Source: Marinomonas algicola (lineage in GTDB: Bacteria > Pseudomonadota > Gammaproteobacteria > Pseudomonadales > Marinomonadaceae). Taken from it: a stretch of 64,000 nt of DNA. Position numbers and translations under genes: made by a program. The stretch lies in assembly GCF_014805825.1 (NCBI RefSeq), contig NZ_CP061941.1:2418001-2482000 (forward strand). The letters are read 5' to 3'. The notes below the pieces were generated by a model. That model made no database searches, had not been told where the DNA came from, and saw only the letters and a list, made by a program, of their open reading frames with translations. This document shows positions 34,642 through 44,134 of the stretch, one piece after another (the first letter of the stretch is position 1; each line of letters opens with the position of its first letter).

Positions 34642-35334
34642 TTACTTTATTTTTTCCAACTCACCCAGAGAAAGCCTGTACGCAGAATCCACCCACGAGA
34701 GCATTCTTTCATCGTGAGTAACAATCAAAAAAGCCATATTTTTCGTGGCTTGTAATGACTTAATTAAATTCTGAATTTCTATCGCTGTTGTTTCATCCAA
34801 GTTCCCTGTCGGTTCGTCCATTAACACGCAAGATGGATTATTAATTAAGGACCTAGCAACGGCGACCCTCTGTCTTTCTCCTCCGGACAACTGGGCTGGA
34901 CGATGGGATAAGCGCTCAGCAAGCCCTACTTGAGATAGTAGAGCCGTCGCCTCATCCACCGCAACCTTTTTTCTTTTTCCTGCAATCAGCAGTGGCATCA
35001 TTACGTTTTCCAATGCTGAAAATTCTGGTAATAAATGATGCAGTTGATACACAAAGCCCAACTCTTTATTCCGCTGCTTAGAGCGTTGCTTGTCATTTAA
35101 CTTAGACCAGTCTTTACCTGCTAAGCTAACAGAACCAGATGAGGCTAAATCTAAACCAGCTAACAAGTTTAATAACGTCGTTTTACCTGAACCAGAAGCA
35201 CCAACAATCGCCGCCGTTTCACCTAATTCCAAGGCAAGATTGATCGACTTAAGTACATCAACCACATGTTTACCATCAGAATAAGATTTAGATAAATCAC
35301 AACATTCCATCACGACTGAAGTCATATTACTCAT
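34642..35334 (-). CDS. lolD: Lipoprotein-releasing ABC ATPase LolD
   Basis: 230 aa from ATG 35334, which overlaps the lolC stop; the open frame extends into lolC but the family length (233) fits this start. Walker A VGASGSGKTTLL, signature LSGGERQRVAVARSL, Walker B CVLMDEPTGNLDE and the LolD-characteristic HHLLPEFSALENVMMPLL are present. With LolC it extracts lipoproteins from the inner membrane for LolA. Confidence 0.97.
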   Translation of the reverse strand: MSNMTSVVMECCDLSKSYSDGKHVVDVLKSINLALELGETAAIVGASGSGKTTLLNLLAGLDLASSGSVSLAGKDWSKLNDKQRSKQRNKELGFVYQLHHLLPEFSALENVMMPLLIAGKRKKVAVDEATALLSQVGLAERLSHRPAQLSGGERQRVAVARSLINNPSCVLMDEPTGNLDETTAIEIQNLIKSLQATKNMAFLIVTHDERMLSWVDSAYRLSLGELEKIK

Positions 35335-36571
35335 ATCTAAGTGCCTCTGCTGGTTCAATTTGGGATGCTCTCCATGCCGGATAAAGTGTCGCACAGACCG
35401 TCATAACAAAAGCAGCAATCACAATTAAGCGAACATCATTCCATTGCAGCTCAGATGGCAGATAACTAATAAAATAGACATCAGCGTTTAAAAATTGCCG
35501 ATCTAATACTTTCTCAACCCACCCAATAATCGAACTCACATTCAGTGCGGCGGCGACACCTAAAACAACCCCTAGAACAGTCCCTAGTACACCTATAAAC
35601 ACGCCCTGAATAACAAAAACCCACATAACTTGGCCTGATGTTAGGCCCATGGTTCTTAGAATAGCAATATCGGTTTGCTTATCGGTTACCACCATAACCA
35701 AAGTAGATACAATATTAAACGCAGCAACGGCAACAATTAATAGCAATAACAACGCAATCATTGTTTTTTCCATTTGTATGGCCTGAAAAAGATTTCCATG
35801 CGTTCGCGTCCAATCACTCACTCTATTTTGTCCTGGAACAGCCCTAGCAATATCCCATATTCGGGCGGGCGCAACAAATAGATCATCAAAAGAGATCCTG
35901 ACCCCTTCAACTTGCCCAGGTTGCAAACGCTTCAATTTCCCAGCATCCCTAACATGTATGTACGAAAAACTACTGTCCAGTTCGGCACCAACTTTAAAAG
36001 TACCGACTAAAGTGAAACGCTTCAGCGTTGGGCTAACACCAGCAATGGAGACATTCGCTTCTGGTAAAAGCGCGGTCACTTTATCCCCAACTTTAACTCG
36101 AAGCATTCGAGCCAACTGCTCGCCCAAAATAATACCAAATGATACATCGTCTAAATCAGACAACGCCCCCTGGGTCATATTTTTAGAAATAATTGACACT
36201 TTCTCTTCAAAGCTTGGGTCAATGCCATTCATTAAGGCTCCATGAACACCAGACTTAGATTGAAACATAACCTGCGTTTGAGTATGTGGGGCTACAGCAA
36301 TGACATTAGGCTGAGCCATAATAATATCGGATACTGATTGCCAGTCATCTAAGGTAGGCATCCCCCATAGCGTAGCATGAGGCACCATCCCCAAAATTCT
36401 TTGTCTTAATTCACGGTCAAATCCATTCATAACAGACAACACCGTTATCAAGACCGCCACCCCAAGCGTTAATCCAGTAATAGAGGAAAAACTAATAAAT
36501 GAAATAAAGTGGTTAGTTCGCTTCGCTCTCGCGTAACGCAACCCAATTCTTAATGGTAATAAATTTATCAA
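35327..36571 (-). CDS. lolC: Lipoprotein-releasing permease LolC/LolE
   Basis: 414 aa starting at TTG 36571, giving LINLLPLRIGLRYARAKRTNHFISFIS, the family start. The frame extends to 36643, but that part contains the purC terminator. AAAAGGG is the ribosome binding site. Four membrane segments: one near the start (SITGLTLGVAVLITVLSVMNGFD) and three at the end, with a large periplasmic domain. Only one permease gene is present next to lolD, so the complex may be of the LolDF type with a homodimer, or a second gene lies elsewhere. Confidence 0.93.
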   Translation of the reverse strand: MINLLPLRIGLRYARAKRTNHFISFISFSSITGLTLGVAVLITVLSVMNGFDRELRQRILGMVPHATLWGMPTLDDWQSVSDIIMAQPNVIAVAPHTQTQVMFQSKSGVHGALMNGIDPSFEEKVSIISKNMTQGALSDLDDVSFGIILGEQLARMLRVKVGDKVTALLPEANVSIAGVSPTLKRFTLVGTFKVGAELDSSFSYIHVRDAGKLKRLQPGQVEGVRISFDDLFVAPARIWDIARAVPGQNRVSDWTRTHGNLFQAIQMEKTMIALLLLLIVAVAAFNIVSTLVMVVTDKQTDIAILRTMGLTSGQVMWVFVIQGVFIGVLGTVLGVVLGVAAALNVSSIIGWVEKVLDRQFLNADVYFISYLPSELQWNDVRLIVIAAFVMTVCATLYPAWRASQIEPAEALRYE

Positions 36572-36593
36572 TTCAAGCCCTTTTAAAAATAAA

Positions 36594-36619
36594 AACGGGA
36601 GACATGACAGCCTCCCGTT
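36594..36619 (-). terminator. Terminator of purC
   Basis: AACGGGAG and CTCCCGTT form the stem; on the minus strand TTTTTATTTTT follows. It lies between the purC stop and the lolC start. Confidence 0.85.
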
Positions 36620-36672
36620 AAACAACTTTTCTTTTTTGCACAAGCTACAAACGGCTAGCTATTTAGGCTTTG

Positions 36673-37389
36673 TTACGCAGAAAAATCAATGCCAATTCGG
36701 CGGCCAATTTCTTCATAAGACTCAATAACATTACCTAGACCTTGTCTAAAGCGATCTTTATCTAACTTTTCACGGGTTTCACTGTCCCATAAACGACAGC
36801 CATCTGGAGAAAATTCATCCCCTAATACAACGTCACCGTGAAACAAGCCAAACTCAAGTTTGTAGTCAACCAGAATCATACCGCCTTCAGCAAATAACGC
36901 TTTTAACACGGAATTAACTTGATAAGTTAGCGCTTTCGCTTTAGCCAAATGCTCAGCCTTAGCCCATCCAAATGATTCAACATGGGATTCATTTATCATT
37001 GGATCACCCAAAGCATCATTCTTTAAAAACAATTCAAATGTAGGTGGGCTTAATTCTTGACCTTCAGTAACGCCTAAACGACGACATAGGCTGCCTGCAG
37101 CAACATTGCGGACAACACATTCAATAGGCATCATGTCTAAGCTTTTCACTAAAGAATCGGTATCACTCAAGCATTTCTCAAAATGCGTTGGTATACCCGC
37201 TTCCTGTAGTTTAGTCATAATAAAGGCATTAAACTTATTGTTTACCATGCCTTTACGACTCAGCTGCTCTATTCGCTTGCCATCAAACGCCGATGTGTCA
37301 TCTCGAAATACGAGAACCATTTTATCAGGATCATCTGTACGAAACACAGACTTTGCTTTACCTGCATACAGCTCTTGTCGTTTTTCCAT
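36673..37389 (-). CDS. purC: SAICAR synthetase
   Basis: 238 aa, matching the bacterial length (237). Converts CAIR and aspartate to SAICAR in purine synthesis. Family blocks: YAGKAKSVFRTDDPDKMVLVFRDDTSAFDGK, the signature RNVAAGSLCRR, and LVDYKLEFGL with DEFSPDGCRLWD. It follows bamC and dapA, as in pseudomonads. Confidence 0.98.
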   Translation of the reverse strand: MEKRQELYAGKAKSVFRTDDPDKMVLVFRDDTSAFDGKRIEQLSRKGMVNNKFNAFIMTKLQEAGIPTHFEKCLSDTDSLVKSLDMMPIECVVRNVAAGSLCRRLGVTEGQELSPPTFELFLKNDALGDPMINESHVESFGWAKAEHLAKAKALTYQVNSVLKALFAEGGMILVDYKLEFGLFHGDVVLGDEFSPDGCRLWDSETREKLDKDRFRQGLGNVIESYEEIGRRIGIDFSA

Positions 37390-37413
37390 TGTTAGGGCTC
37401 CGAGTAAATTCTA

Positions 37414-38490
37414 TTATGAGGGGTTTATAAAACGTGACATTACTTGATACGAACGTAATTCAGGATAATCAACATCAGAGAAGTCAATAATCAAAAATTT
37501 GCCTAACGTATTTGTATCAACTCTAAAGGTATAAATTTCTTCATCCCAATCGATATTATCTAGATTACGCCTTCTACCTTTTATTAAGCTTGGCTTAGAC
37601 TCATCTTGATCAACAAAAGGAATTTTAAGGTCTACGATATCGCCTATTTTAGGCAATTCCTCTTCTGGCTTTAATGAGAGTTTATTCGAGCTAGTCGACA
37701 GTAAATATAAGCCAGCCGAAGAAATCAAGGTTTCTACGTTTTGTGTTTTATCATTTAACCTAAGTACAAACTGCCCCTTATGATCAACCCATAAAGGCGT
37801 TGTGTTGGTTTTAAATTGGCTCGATAAAAAAGCGGTAGTATCATTCAGTTGTTTACCTAACACACCCCATAAACGTACAACTGAGGTTTCTGCAAATTGG
37901 CTTTCACTCGGGCTTTTCCACTCTGATGAAACACCATCAGATGATTCTTTCCGATAACGAACATCAATTTTGGTACCGATGGGATCAAACGATAAATCAA
38001 ACTGAAATACAATACCGTCAGATGGTAAGCGAGTAATTGAACGCCACAATGACGCTAATTTACCCTCATTACTCGTGGTGAATCTCTGAGTTTCAATGAT
38101 TCCATCTAGGTTCGATCGAATTGGGTTACCATCACCATACAAGCCCGTCAGAAAGTTGGTTAGTATATTTTCTGTAACCGATTGTGCGGCCGGAACTAAA
38201 AGCTGGTAACGCCCTTCTAATGAGGCAATATGAATCGGCGTTAATGCATGATACAGGGAAGGAGGACTAGGAATTTGAGGCTGACTTAGGTCATTTAAGT
38301 TTCCTACACGTTGCTCATTTGGTATATAAAGTTTATCAACTGGTGGCTTACTCCCTTCAGGGTATTTTAAAACCTGGGCATTGGCTTTAACGGTTTTGTA
38401 ATCATCCCGATGATCCTTGATAACACTAGAGCTACCACAACCTGCTAAAAATAAACATAATATCGTACCAAGAGCACATTGCTTAATCAT
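37414..38490 (-). CDS. bamC: Outer membrane assembly lipoprotein BamC
   Basis: 358 aa. Lipoprotein signal with C18 in LFLAGCGSS. The N-terminal unstructured lasso region (DYKTVKANAQVLKYPEGSKPP) is followed by two helix-grip domains. It is a subunit of the BAM complex with BamA/B/D/E. It overlaps the dapA stop by 4 bases, and dapA-bamC order is conserved in gammaproteobacteria. Confidence 0.93.
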   Translation of the reverse strand: MIKQCALGTILCLFLAGCGSSSVIKDHRDDYKTVKANAQVLKYPEGSKPPVDKLYIPNEQRVGNLNDLSQPQIPSPPSLYHALTPIHIASLEGRYQLLVPAAQSVTENILTNFLTGLYGDGNPIRSNLDGIIETQRFTTSNEGKLASLWRSITRLPSDGIVFQFDLSFDPIGTKIDVRYRKESSDGVSSEWKSPSESQFAETSVVRLWGVLGKQLNDTTAFLSSQFKTNTTPLWVDHKGQFVLRLNDKTQNVETLISSAGLYLLSTSSNKLSLKPEEELPKIGDIVDLKIPFVDQDESKPSLIKGRRRNLDNIDWDEEIYTFRVDTNTLGKFLIIDFSDVDYPELRSYQVMSRFINPS

Positions 38491-39368
38491 TTTAATGATA
38501 TCCCCGAGAGTAACATTGACTCTTCAAGTTGAGCTCGAAATTCAACAGAAAGAGACGTTAATGGTAGACGAATTCCAGCGTCACATAACCCCATTCTATG
38601 AACCGCCCATTTTACAGGAATAGGATTAGATTCTAAGAACAAATTAGCGTGTAAAGAAGCCATACTTGCATCCACAGTTCGTGCCATTTCCGCGTTATTT
38701 TCAATAGCATAAATAGCCGCTTGGGAAACCTTTTTGGGGGCCACATTAGCCGTCACAGAAATATTACCTTTACCACCAGAAAGCATAAGCTCTACCGCGG
38801 TAGCATCATCACCTGAATAAACAGCAAAATCGGCAGGTAATTTTTCAATCAATTCACGGCCTCTTGCCACATCTCCAGTAGCGTCTTTAAGGCCAATGAT
38901 ATTCTTAATAGCAGATAAACGTAGAACGGTCTCATTAGCCATATCGCAGGCAGTTCTTCCGGGTACATTGTAAAGTATCTGTGGAATATCAACCGCTTCA
39001 GCGACGGCTTTGAAATGTAAGTAGAGACCTTCTTGGGTGGGTTTGTTGTAGTATGGTGTGACCAGTAAACACGCATCAGCACCCGCCTCTTTCGCCCTTT
39101 GAGTTAAATCAATAGCTTCGTGAGTTGAATTTGCACCAGTACCAGCGATAACAGGTACTCGACCTCCTACCTTTTGCACAACTTGACGGATTACATCTGC
39201 ATGCTCTTCATAATCTAGGGTTGCTGATTCACCCGTCGTTCCAACAGCAACAATGCCGTGTGTGCCTTGTTCAATATGAAACTCAACCAATTCGTCGAGT
39301 TTACTTTTATCAACCGCACCATCGTCCATCATTGGGGTAATTAAAGCAACTAAGCTACCGATAATCAT
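38487..39368 (-). CDS. dapA: 4-hydroxy-tetrahydrodipicolinate synthase
   Basis: 293 aa. Condenses pyruvate with aspartate semialdehyde for lysine and diaminopimelate. Signatures GTTGESATLDYEEH, VTPYYNKPTQEGLYLHF and the Schiff-base lysine in IIGLKDATGD (about 161) are present. It is the first gene of dapA-bamC, divergent from bcp. Confidence 0.98.
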   Translation of the reverse strand: MIIGSLVALITPMMDDGAVDKSKLDELVEFHIEQGTHGIVAVGTTGESATLDYEEHADVIRQVVQKVGGRVPVIAGTGANSTHEAIDLTQRAKEAGADACLLVTPYYNKPTQEGLYLHFKAVAEAVDIPQILYNVPGRTACDMANETVLRLSAIKNIIGLKDATGDVARGRELIEKLPADFAVYSGDDATAVELMLSGGKGNISVTANVAPKKVSQAAIYAIENNAEMARTVDASMASLHANLFLESNPIPVKWAVHRMGLCDAGIRLPLTSLSVEFRAQLEESMLLSGISLK

Positions 39369-39541
39369 TCAGAGTCTCCAAGAAAAAATAACGGGACATA
39401 TAGTACCGCCCAGCTTGGTTTGAAACAATAACAGTAAGGTGTAAAGCCTTGTAAATAATTGATTGAAAGTAAACTTTTTATCACTATTAATACGTATATC
39501 ACAATACAATCATTATTTTACTAAAAATAAGGTAACACATT

Positions 39542-39994
39542 ATGACTTTATCCATTGGACAAGAAGCACCAAAATTTGTCTCTAAAGATCAAGATGGTAA
39601 CGAAATTTCATTAGTGGATTTTTTAGGAAAAAAAGTCGTTTTATATTTTTATCCTAAAGATTCCACTCCAGGCTGCACGACTCAAGCCAAAAATTTAAGA
39701 GATAACTTTAGTACATTAACAGAGGCAGGGTACGTTGTTATTGGCGTCAGCCCAGACCCAGAAAAGCGTCATCAGAACTTTATTAAGAAAAACGAACTCC
39801 CATTTACCCTAATAAGTGATGAAGATAAATCTGTACACGAACTGTATGGCACGTGGCAGTTAAAGAAATTTATGGGTAAAGAATATATGGGCACCGTTAG
39901 AACCACTTTTGTTATTGATGAAGAAGGCAAGATCTCAGGCATCATAAATAAAGTAAAAACAAAAGAACACAGTGAACAAATTCTAGCCCTATAA
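39542..39994 (+). CDS. bcp: Peroxiredoxin of the Bcp/PrxQ group, 1-Cys type
   Basis: 150 aa. The peroxidatic cysteine C45 lies in DSTPGCTTQAKNLRD. The usual resolving cysteine five residues later is K50, and no other cysteine exists in the protein, so it must be recycled by an external thiol or work as a 1-Cys enzyme. It reduces peroxides. It is divergent from dapA; the gcvR gene found between dapA and bcp in pseudomonads is absent. Confidence 0.95.
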   Translation: MTLSIGQEAPKFVSKDQDGNEISLVDFLGKKVVLYFYPKDSTPGCTTQAKNLRDNFSTLTEAGYVVIGVSPDPEKRHQNFIKKNELPFTLISDEDKSVHELYGTWQLKKFMGKEYMGTVRTTFVIDEEGKISGIINKVKTKEHSEQILAL

Positions 39995-40077
39995 CCTATT
40001 TTAAGCCCCTGTGATCGTGCACAACCTCATTCTACAGAGAATTTATAAAAATGCGGGAGTGCACGACACAATCAAAC

Positions 40078-41151
40078 TTAAGCCTGAGTCAAGCGAGGAA
40101 GACTCTCCTTAGGCCAAGCATTTAAAATTGCTTTCACTAATGTCGCTAATGGAATGGCAAAGAAAATCCCCCAGAACCCCCAAATACCACCAAAAAATAA
40201 CACGGCCACAATAATGGCCAATGGATGTAAATTGACGGCTTCCGAAAATAAAAGCGGGACCAATACATTGCCATCTAACGCCTGCACAACTAAATAGGCG
40301 ATTACGACATATAAAAACTGATTATCTTCAATGCCGTATTGATAGAATGCCACTAGAACAACAGGAATTGTTACCGCCGCTGCACCAATGTAAGGAATTA
40401 ATACAGACAAACCAACCAATAATGCCAGTAACTCTGCGTACCTCAACCCAAACACAGCGAAAACCACATAGGTCACTATGCCTACTACAAACATTTCAAT
40501 AAACTTGCCACGAATATAGTTCGCTATTTGCGAATTCATCTCTTGAGCAATGTTTTTCATCATACTGCGTTCTTTCGGTAACCACCCAGTAAACCAATAC
40601 ATAATCTTATGCTGGTCCTTCATTAGAAAAAACATCACTAATGGTACTAAAACGGCATAAATCATTACTGAAAATAAGGAGGGAATACTTGCAAGAGAGA
40701 AAGATAACAGCCATTGACCCACATTGGTTAGTTCGGAAGAGAGATCATTTAACACACCATTAATTGAGCTTTGACTTATAATAGGATTTGCCCCTTCAGC
40801 AAGTTGACGCAGTAAATTTTGCAGTTCAAGCAGCATTCTTGGGACATCATTAATTAAACGCACCGATTGCTCCCACACGATAGGAACCATCAAACCGACA
40901 AATACACCACATCCCATCAAGAAGGAGAAGAATACCAAGGAAACAGATATAGCGTGGTTCATACCAATTTTCTTTAATTTCTCGACAATTCCTTGCAACA
41001 AAAAAGCCAGTACAATAGCAATGAGCACTGGAGCAAGAATATTACCTAAAAAGAAGAGGATTCCAATGATACTAACAAGCAGCAATAAAAATATCACCGC
41101 CTCTTCATCAGAAAAATAGCGCTTAACTAAATTATCAACTATCTTTAACAT
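40078..41151 (-). CDS. AI-2E/PerM-family membrane protein
   Basis: 357 aa with seven or eight membrane segments; the family blocks LAPVLIAIVLAFLLQGIVEKL, PLVMFFLMKDQHKI and LVGLSVLIPYIGAAAVTIPVVLVAFYQYG are clear. Some relatives export autoinducer-2 or sodium, but PerM itself is uncharacterised. It follows the TusA-like gene and is in the conserved bcp-perM-tusA-bepA block. Confidence 0.92.
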   Translation of the reverse strand: MLKIVDNLVKRYFSDEEAVIFLLLLVSIIGILFFLGNILAPVLIAIVLAFLLQGIVEKLKKIGMNHAISVSLVFFSFLMGCGVFVGLMVPIVWEQSVRLINDVPRMLLELQNLLRQLAEGANPIISQSSINGVLNDLSSELTNVGQWLLSFSLASIPSLFSVMIYAVLVPLVMFFLMKDQHKIMYWFTGWLPKERSMMKNIAQEMNSQIANYIRGKFIEMFVVGIVTYVVFAVFGLRYAELLALLVGLSVLIPYIGAAAVTIPVVLVAFYQYGIEDNQFLYVVIAYLVVQALDGNVLVPLLFSEAVNLHPLAIIVAVLFFGGIWGFWGIFFAIPLATLVKAILNAWPKESLPRLTQA

Positions 41152-41163
41152 ATTGACCCACTT

Positions 41164-41409
41164 CTAATTTTTTTGAACAACAAAAGTAAACACATCTCCT
41201 TCATCGAATTGTTCAATTAAACACAGTTCGGTAAGGCTCAAATAATAAGGAATGTCTTTTTTAGAACCAACATCCGTAGTTACTATACATAAAACTTCTT
41301 TTGGTGACATCTTCGCTAAAGCCATCTTCATTTTAAGCAATGGCATAGGGCAACAGTCACCACTAGCATCGACCAACACATCATATTTGTGTATGGTGTT
41401 TATACTCAT
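41164..41409 (-). CDS. TusA/SirA-family sulfur carrier
   Basis: 81 aa. The active C20 lies in DASGDCCPMPLLKMKMAL, with the family CPxP. TusA-type proteins carry sulfur as a persulfide; in pseudomonads the gene at this place (PA1006) influences molybdenum and iron-sulfur homeostasis, so a specialised role is possible. It is divergent from the bepA-like gene and 12 bases ahead of perM. Confidence 0.9.
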   Translation of the reverse strand: MSINTIHKYDVLVDASGDCCPMPLLKMKMALAKMSPKEVLCIVTTDVGSKKDIPYYLSLTELCLIEQFDEGDVFTFVVQKN

Positions 41410-41436
41410 ATAAGCCTACCTATAAAATTTACCATT

Positions 41437-42846
41437 ATGAAGCAATATCTTACTACTTTAAAAAATCTCTGCATCACATTATTACTGTGCTCTAATTTTT
41501 GCTACGCTAATGAAATCATTTTGCCAAGCTTGCAAAAAAGTCTTTCTGAAAGAAGTCTAGACAACCCATCCTATGTGATTGGACAATACTGGTTTAGACA
41601 GTTAAATGGCAGTCAACAACTTATCAACTTCCCTCCGGCTTATGATTACTTAAGCGAAAGCCTAGGCCGATTACTTTTATATACTAATCTTTCAGATAAA
41701 CACGTAGAAATTGGCATACTCAACAGCACAACAAGCAATGCTTTTGTCATGCCCGGCAACCATCTTTTTTTGTATTCTGACATCATTAAGCTACTCGATT
41801 CAGAAGACAAGTTCTTTGCATTGTTAGCTCATGAAGCGGCCCACCTTGATGCTAAACATTATGAGCGCCAACAACAAAACGCCCTCCAAGAGCAAAAAAA
41901 GATGCTGGCACTAATCGGAACAAGCATCGCTCTTGCACTAGCAGGGTCAGATTCTGAAGCAGGATCAGCCCTTTGGCTTGGGGGCATGGCTAACCATAGC
42001 GAAAACGCACTGTCGTACAGCCGTGCGCAAGAACAAGAAGCAGATCGAATAGGAAAATCATATTTAGCCAAAGCCGGTATAGGTTCATCCGCCATGAATG
42101 AACTTTTTTTATCCTTTTCAAAAGCATCACCCAGAGGCGAACAACTTGAATTCCTTTCTACTCACCCCGTCCCCCAAAACAGAGCGTCCGATTCACTAAA
42201 CTCAATTGAGCCGGTGAGTATTATGTTTAAACATGAAAGTGAGTACTTTCAATATTTTCGAGCGACACTGCTGGTTTATAGATCTCTATTAACAGAATCA
42301 ATCAACCACAGTTTTTTAACGCACCCTAACCCCAGAATAAAACGTTACATTGATATTCTATCTTTTTGGCTCAGAGACATTAAAACAGCACCAGAAATGG
42401 TAGAGAAGCTTAATGAAAACAATGAATTTGAAGCGTATTTAAAAGCACAGATTTACATAAGCAGCAAACAAATAGACAAGGCCACCAATCTCATCCATAA
42501 AAAACTGGCGCTTGATCCTGACAACGCAACCTATACAACATTGCTGGCTTCAACAACATTCAAGCCTGAGCACAGCGCACCCAAAACGAAACCATATCAA
42601 TACCAAAGAAATCAGTCTCTCGATACTCGAATTAATATCGCTAAGCACAATCAAAATCTACCGCTTACACTCACTTATTTAGCTCAAAAAAGTTTTGATC
42701 AAGGTAAAGCAGATGAAGCACTTACACATTTAAACCGAGCGAAAAAGCTTGCAAACACCCAAGAAAGACAACTTATTGCATCCACATTAGACAATATAAA
42801 CACCATTATAGAAGCCCAAAAAAGTCTTAACCTGCCCCCCAAATAA
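41437..42846 (+). CDS. bepA: Periplasmic M48 metalloprotease, BepA-like
   Basis: 469 aa from ATG 41437. A signal peptide (MKQYLTTLKNLCITLLLC) is followed by an M48 peptidase domain with HEAAH (H132, E133, H136) and the third ligand in EQEADRIG (E201), and C-terminal TPR-like helices. BepA (YfgC) degrades or chaperones stalled LptD and BamA in outer membrane assembly. It is consistent with the BamC and Tol genes nearby. A terminator follows. Confidence 0.92.
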   Translation: MKQYLTTLKNLCITLLLCSNFCYANEIILPSLQKSLSERSLDNPSYVIGQYWFRQLNGSQQLINFPPAYDYLSESLGRLLLYTNLSDKHVEIGILNSTTSNAFVMPGNHLFLYSDIIKLLDSEDKFFALLAHEAAHLDAKHYERQQQNALQEQKKMLALIGTSIALALAGSDSEAGSALWLGGMANHSENALSYSRAQEQEADRIGKSYLAKAGIGSSAMNELFLSFSKASPRGEQLEFLSTHPVPQNRASDSLNSIEPVSIMFKHESEYFQYFRATLLVYRSLLTESINHSFLTHPNPRIKRYIDILSFWLRDIKTAPEMVEKLNENNEFEAYLKAQIYISSKQIDKATNLIHKKLALDPDNATYTTLLASTTFKPEHSAPKTKPYQYQRNQSLDTRINIAKHNQNLPLTLTYLAQKSFDQGKADEALTHLNRAKKLANTQERQLIASTLDNINTIIEAQKSLNLPPK

Positions 42847-42872
42847 AAAAAGCAGGCCAAGCCTGCTTTTGA
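42846..42872. terminator. Terminator between bepA and nadA
   Basis: AAAAAAGCAGGC-CAA-GCCTGCTTTT, suited to both strands; it separates the two convergent genes. Confidence 0.88.
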
Positions 42873-42893
42873 TCTTTGACAAGCAAACTAGAT

Positions 42894-43943
42894 TTATCGA
42901 GCCACTTGAAAATCCAGCATCCTTTGAAGTGGTATTAGAGCTTTACGCCTTAATTCCTCTTCAACATGTATCTCATCCGTACCGTGTTTCAAGGCATCAC
43001 GAAGCAATTCTAAGCTATTTAAAGCCATCCAAGGGCAATGAGCACAACTTCTACAAGTAGCACCTGAACCTGCAGTTGGCGCTTCGATAAAGGTTTTATG
43101 AGGAGATGCTTGGCGCATTTTATAAAATATCCCCCTGTCTGTAGCGACAATAAAGGTACTATTTGACATTTCCTTAGATGCATTTAACAGCTGAGAAGTG
43201 GACCCAACAACATCTGCAATCTCAACGACTGAATCAGGGGACTCAGGGTGAACCAATATGGCCGCATCCGGGTGTACTTTTTTTAAATCCAGAATACCCT
43301 TAGCTTTAAACTCCTCATGAACAATACATGCTCCATCCCAAAGAATCATGTCAGCGCCCGTTTGCTTTTGAATGTAACCACCCAAATGCTGATCAGGGCC
43401 CCAGACAATCTTTTCACCTTGATCAACCAGATGATTCACAACCTGCAGCGCGATACTAGAAGTAACAACCCAGTCAGCTCTCGCTTTTACCGCTGCAGAG
43501 GTATTTGCATAAACAACCACTTTGCGATCTGGGTATTGATCGCAAAAATCAGAGAACTCATCAATTGGGCACCCTATGTCTAATGAACAAGTTGCTTCAA
43601 GGGTAGGCATGATAACCGTTTTCTCAGGACTTAAAATTTTAGAGGTCTCACCCATAAACTTTACGCCAGCCACAACTAATGTTGAAGCACTATGATTTGC
43701 TCCAAATCGAGCCATCTCAAGAGAATCGGCTATAATGCCACCCGTTTCCTCAGCTAGAGACTGAATGTCATCATCAGTATAATAATGCGCAACCAAAACA
43801 GCGTCTTTTTCAATTAATAAAGATTTAATTTCCTCTTTAAGTAACTCGGAATCTAGAGAAGGCTCTTTTATTAGTTGCTCGGCAGAAGACAGGTATTCTT
43901 GGACTGTTTTTCTTAATGGCGATTTGTCGATGACAGTAGACAT
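42894..43943 (-). CDS. nadA: Quinolinate synthase A
   Basis: 349 aa from ATG 43943 (E. coli 347); the frame upstream covers tRNA-Lys and is not coding. Makes quinolinate for NAD with an oxygen-sensitive 4Fe-4S cluster. Cluster cysteines are in ATCSLDIGC and ATCRSCAHCPWM. The blocks VLVAHYYTDDDIQSLAE, GVKFMGETSKILSPEKTVIMP and HPESP are family features. Confidence 0.97.
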   Translation of the reverse strand: MSTVIDKSPLRKTVQEYLSSAEQLIKEPSLDSELLKEEIKSLLIEKDAVLVAHYYTDDDIQSLAEETGGIIADSLEMARFGANHSASTLVVAGVKFMGETSKILSPEKTVIMPTLEATCSLDIGCPIDEFSDFCDQYPDRKVVVYANTSAAVKARADWVVTSSIALQVVNHLVDQGEKIVWGPDQHLGGYIQKQTGADMILWDGACIVHEEFKAKGILDLKKVHPDAAILVHPESPDSVVEIADVVGSTSQLLNASKEMSNSTFIVATDRGIFYKMRQASPHKTFIEAPTAGSGATCRSCAHCPWMALNSLELLRDALKHGTDEIHVEEELRRKALIPLQRMLDFQVAR

Positions 43944-44014
43944 ATTATTAACCCTATTAACTGAATGACAGGTGCTGGCTAAACTATGGAGAAAATGAAT
44001 AAAGCAGTTCTTAG

Positions 44015-44090
44015 TGGTGGGTCGTACTGGATTCGAACCAGTGACCAATTGATTAAAAGTCAACTGCTCTACCAACTGAGCTAACGACCC
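44015..44090 (-). tRNA. tRNA-Lys (TTT anticodon)
   Basis: 76 bases with encoded CCA. Acceptor GGGTCGT pairs with ACGACCC, D-loop AGCTCAGTTGGTAGAGC, anticodon TTT in loop CTTTTAA, T-loop TTCGAAT. Lies between nadA and cpoB; a lysine tRNA holds this place in pseudomonads too. Perhaps cotranscribed with nadA. Confidence 0.97.
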
Positions 44091-44134
44091 AACGGGGTTC
44101 GCATACTATAGAACTGCCTGAAAATTACAAGATT

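Noticed and set aside
40014..40065. Inverted repeat TCGTGCAC/GTGCACGA between bcp and the PerM-like gene
   Set aside because: 8-base arms 36 bases apart with no T-tract; could be a weak convergent terminator, but the support is too thin to annotate.
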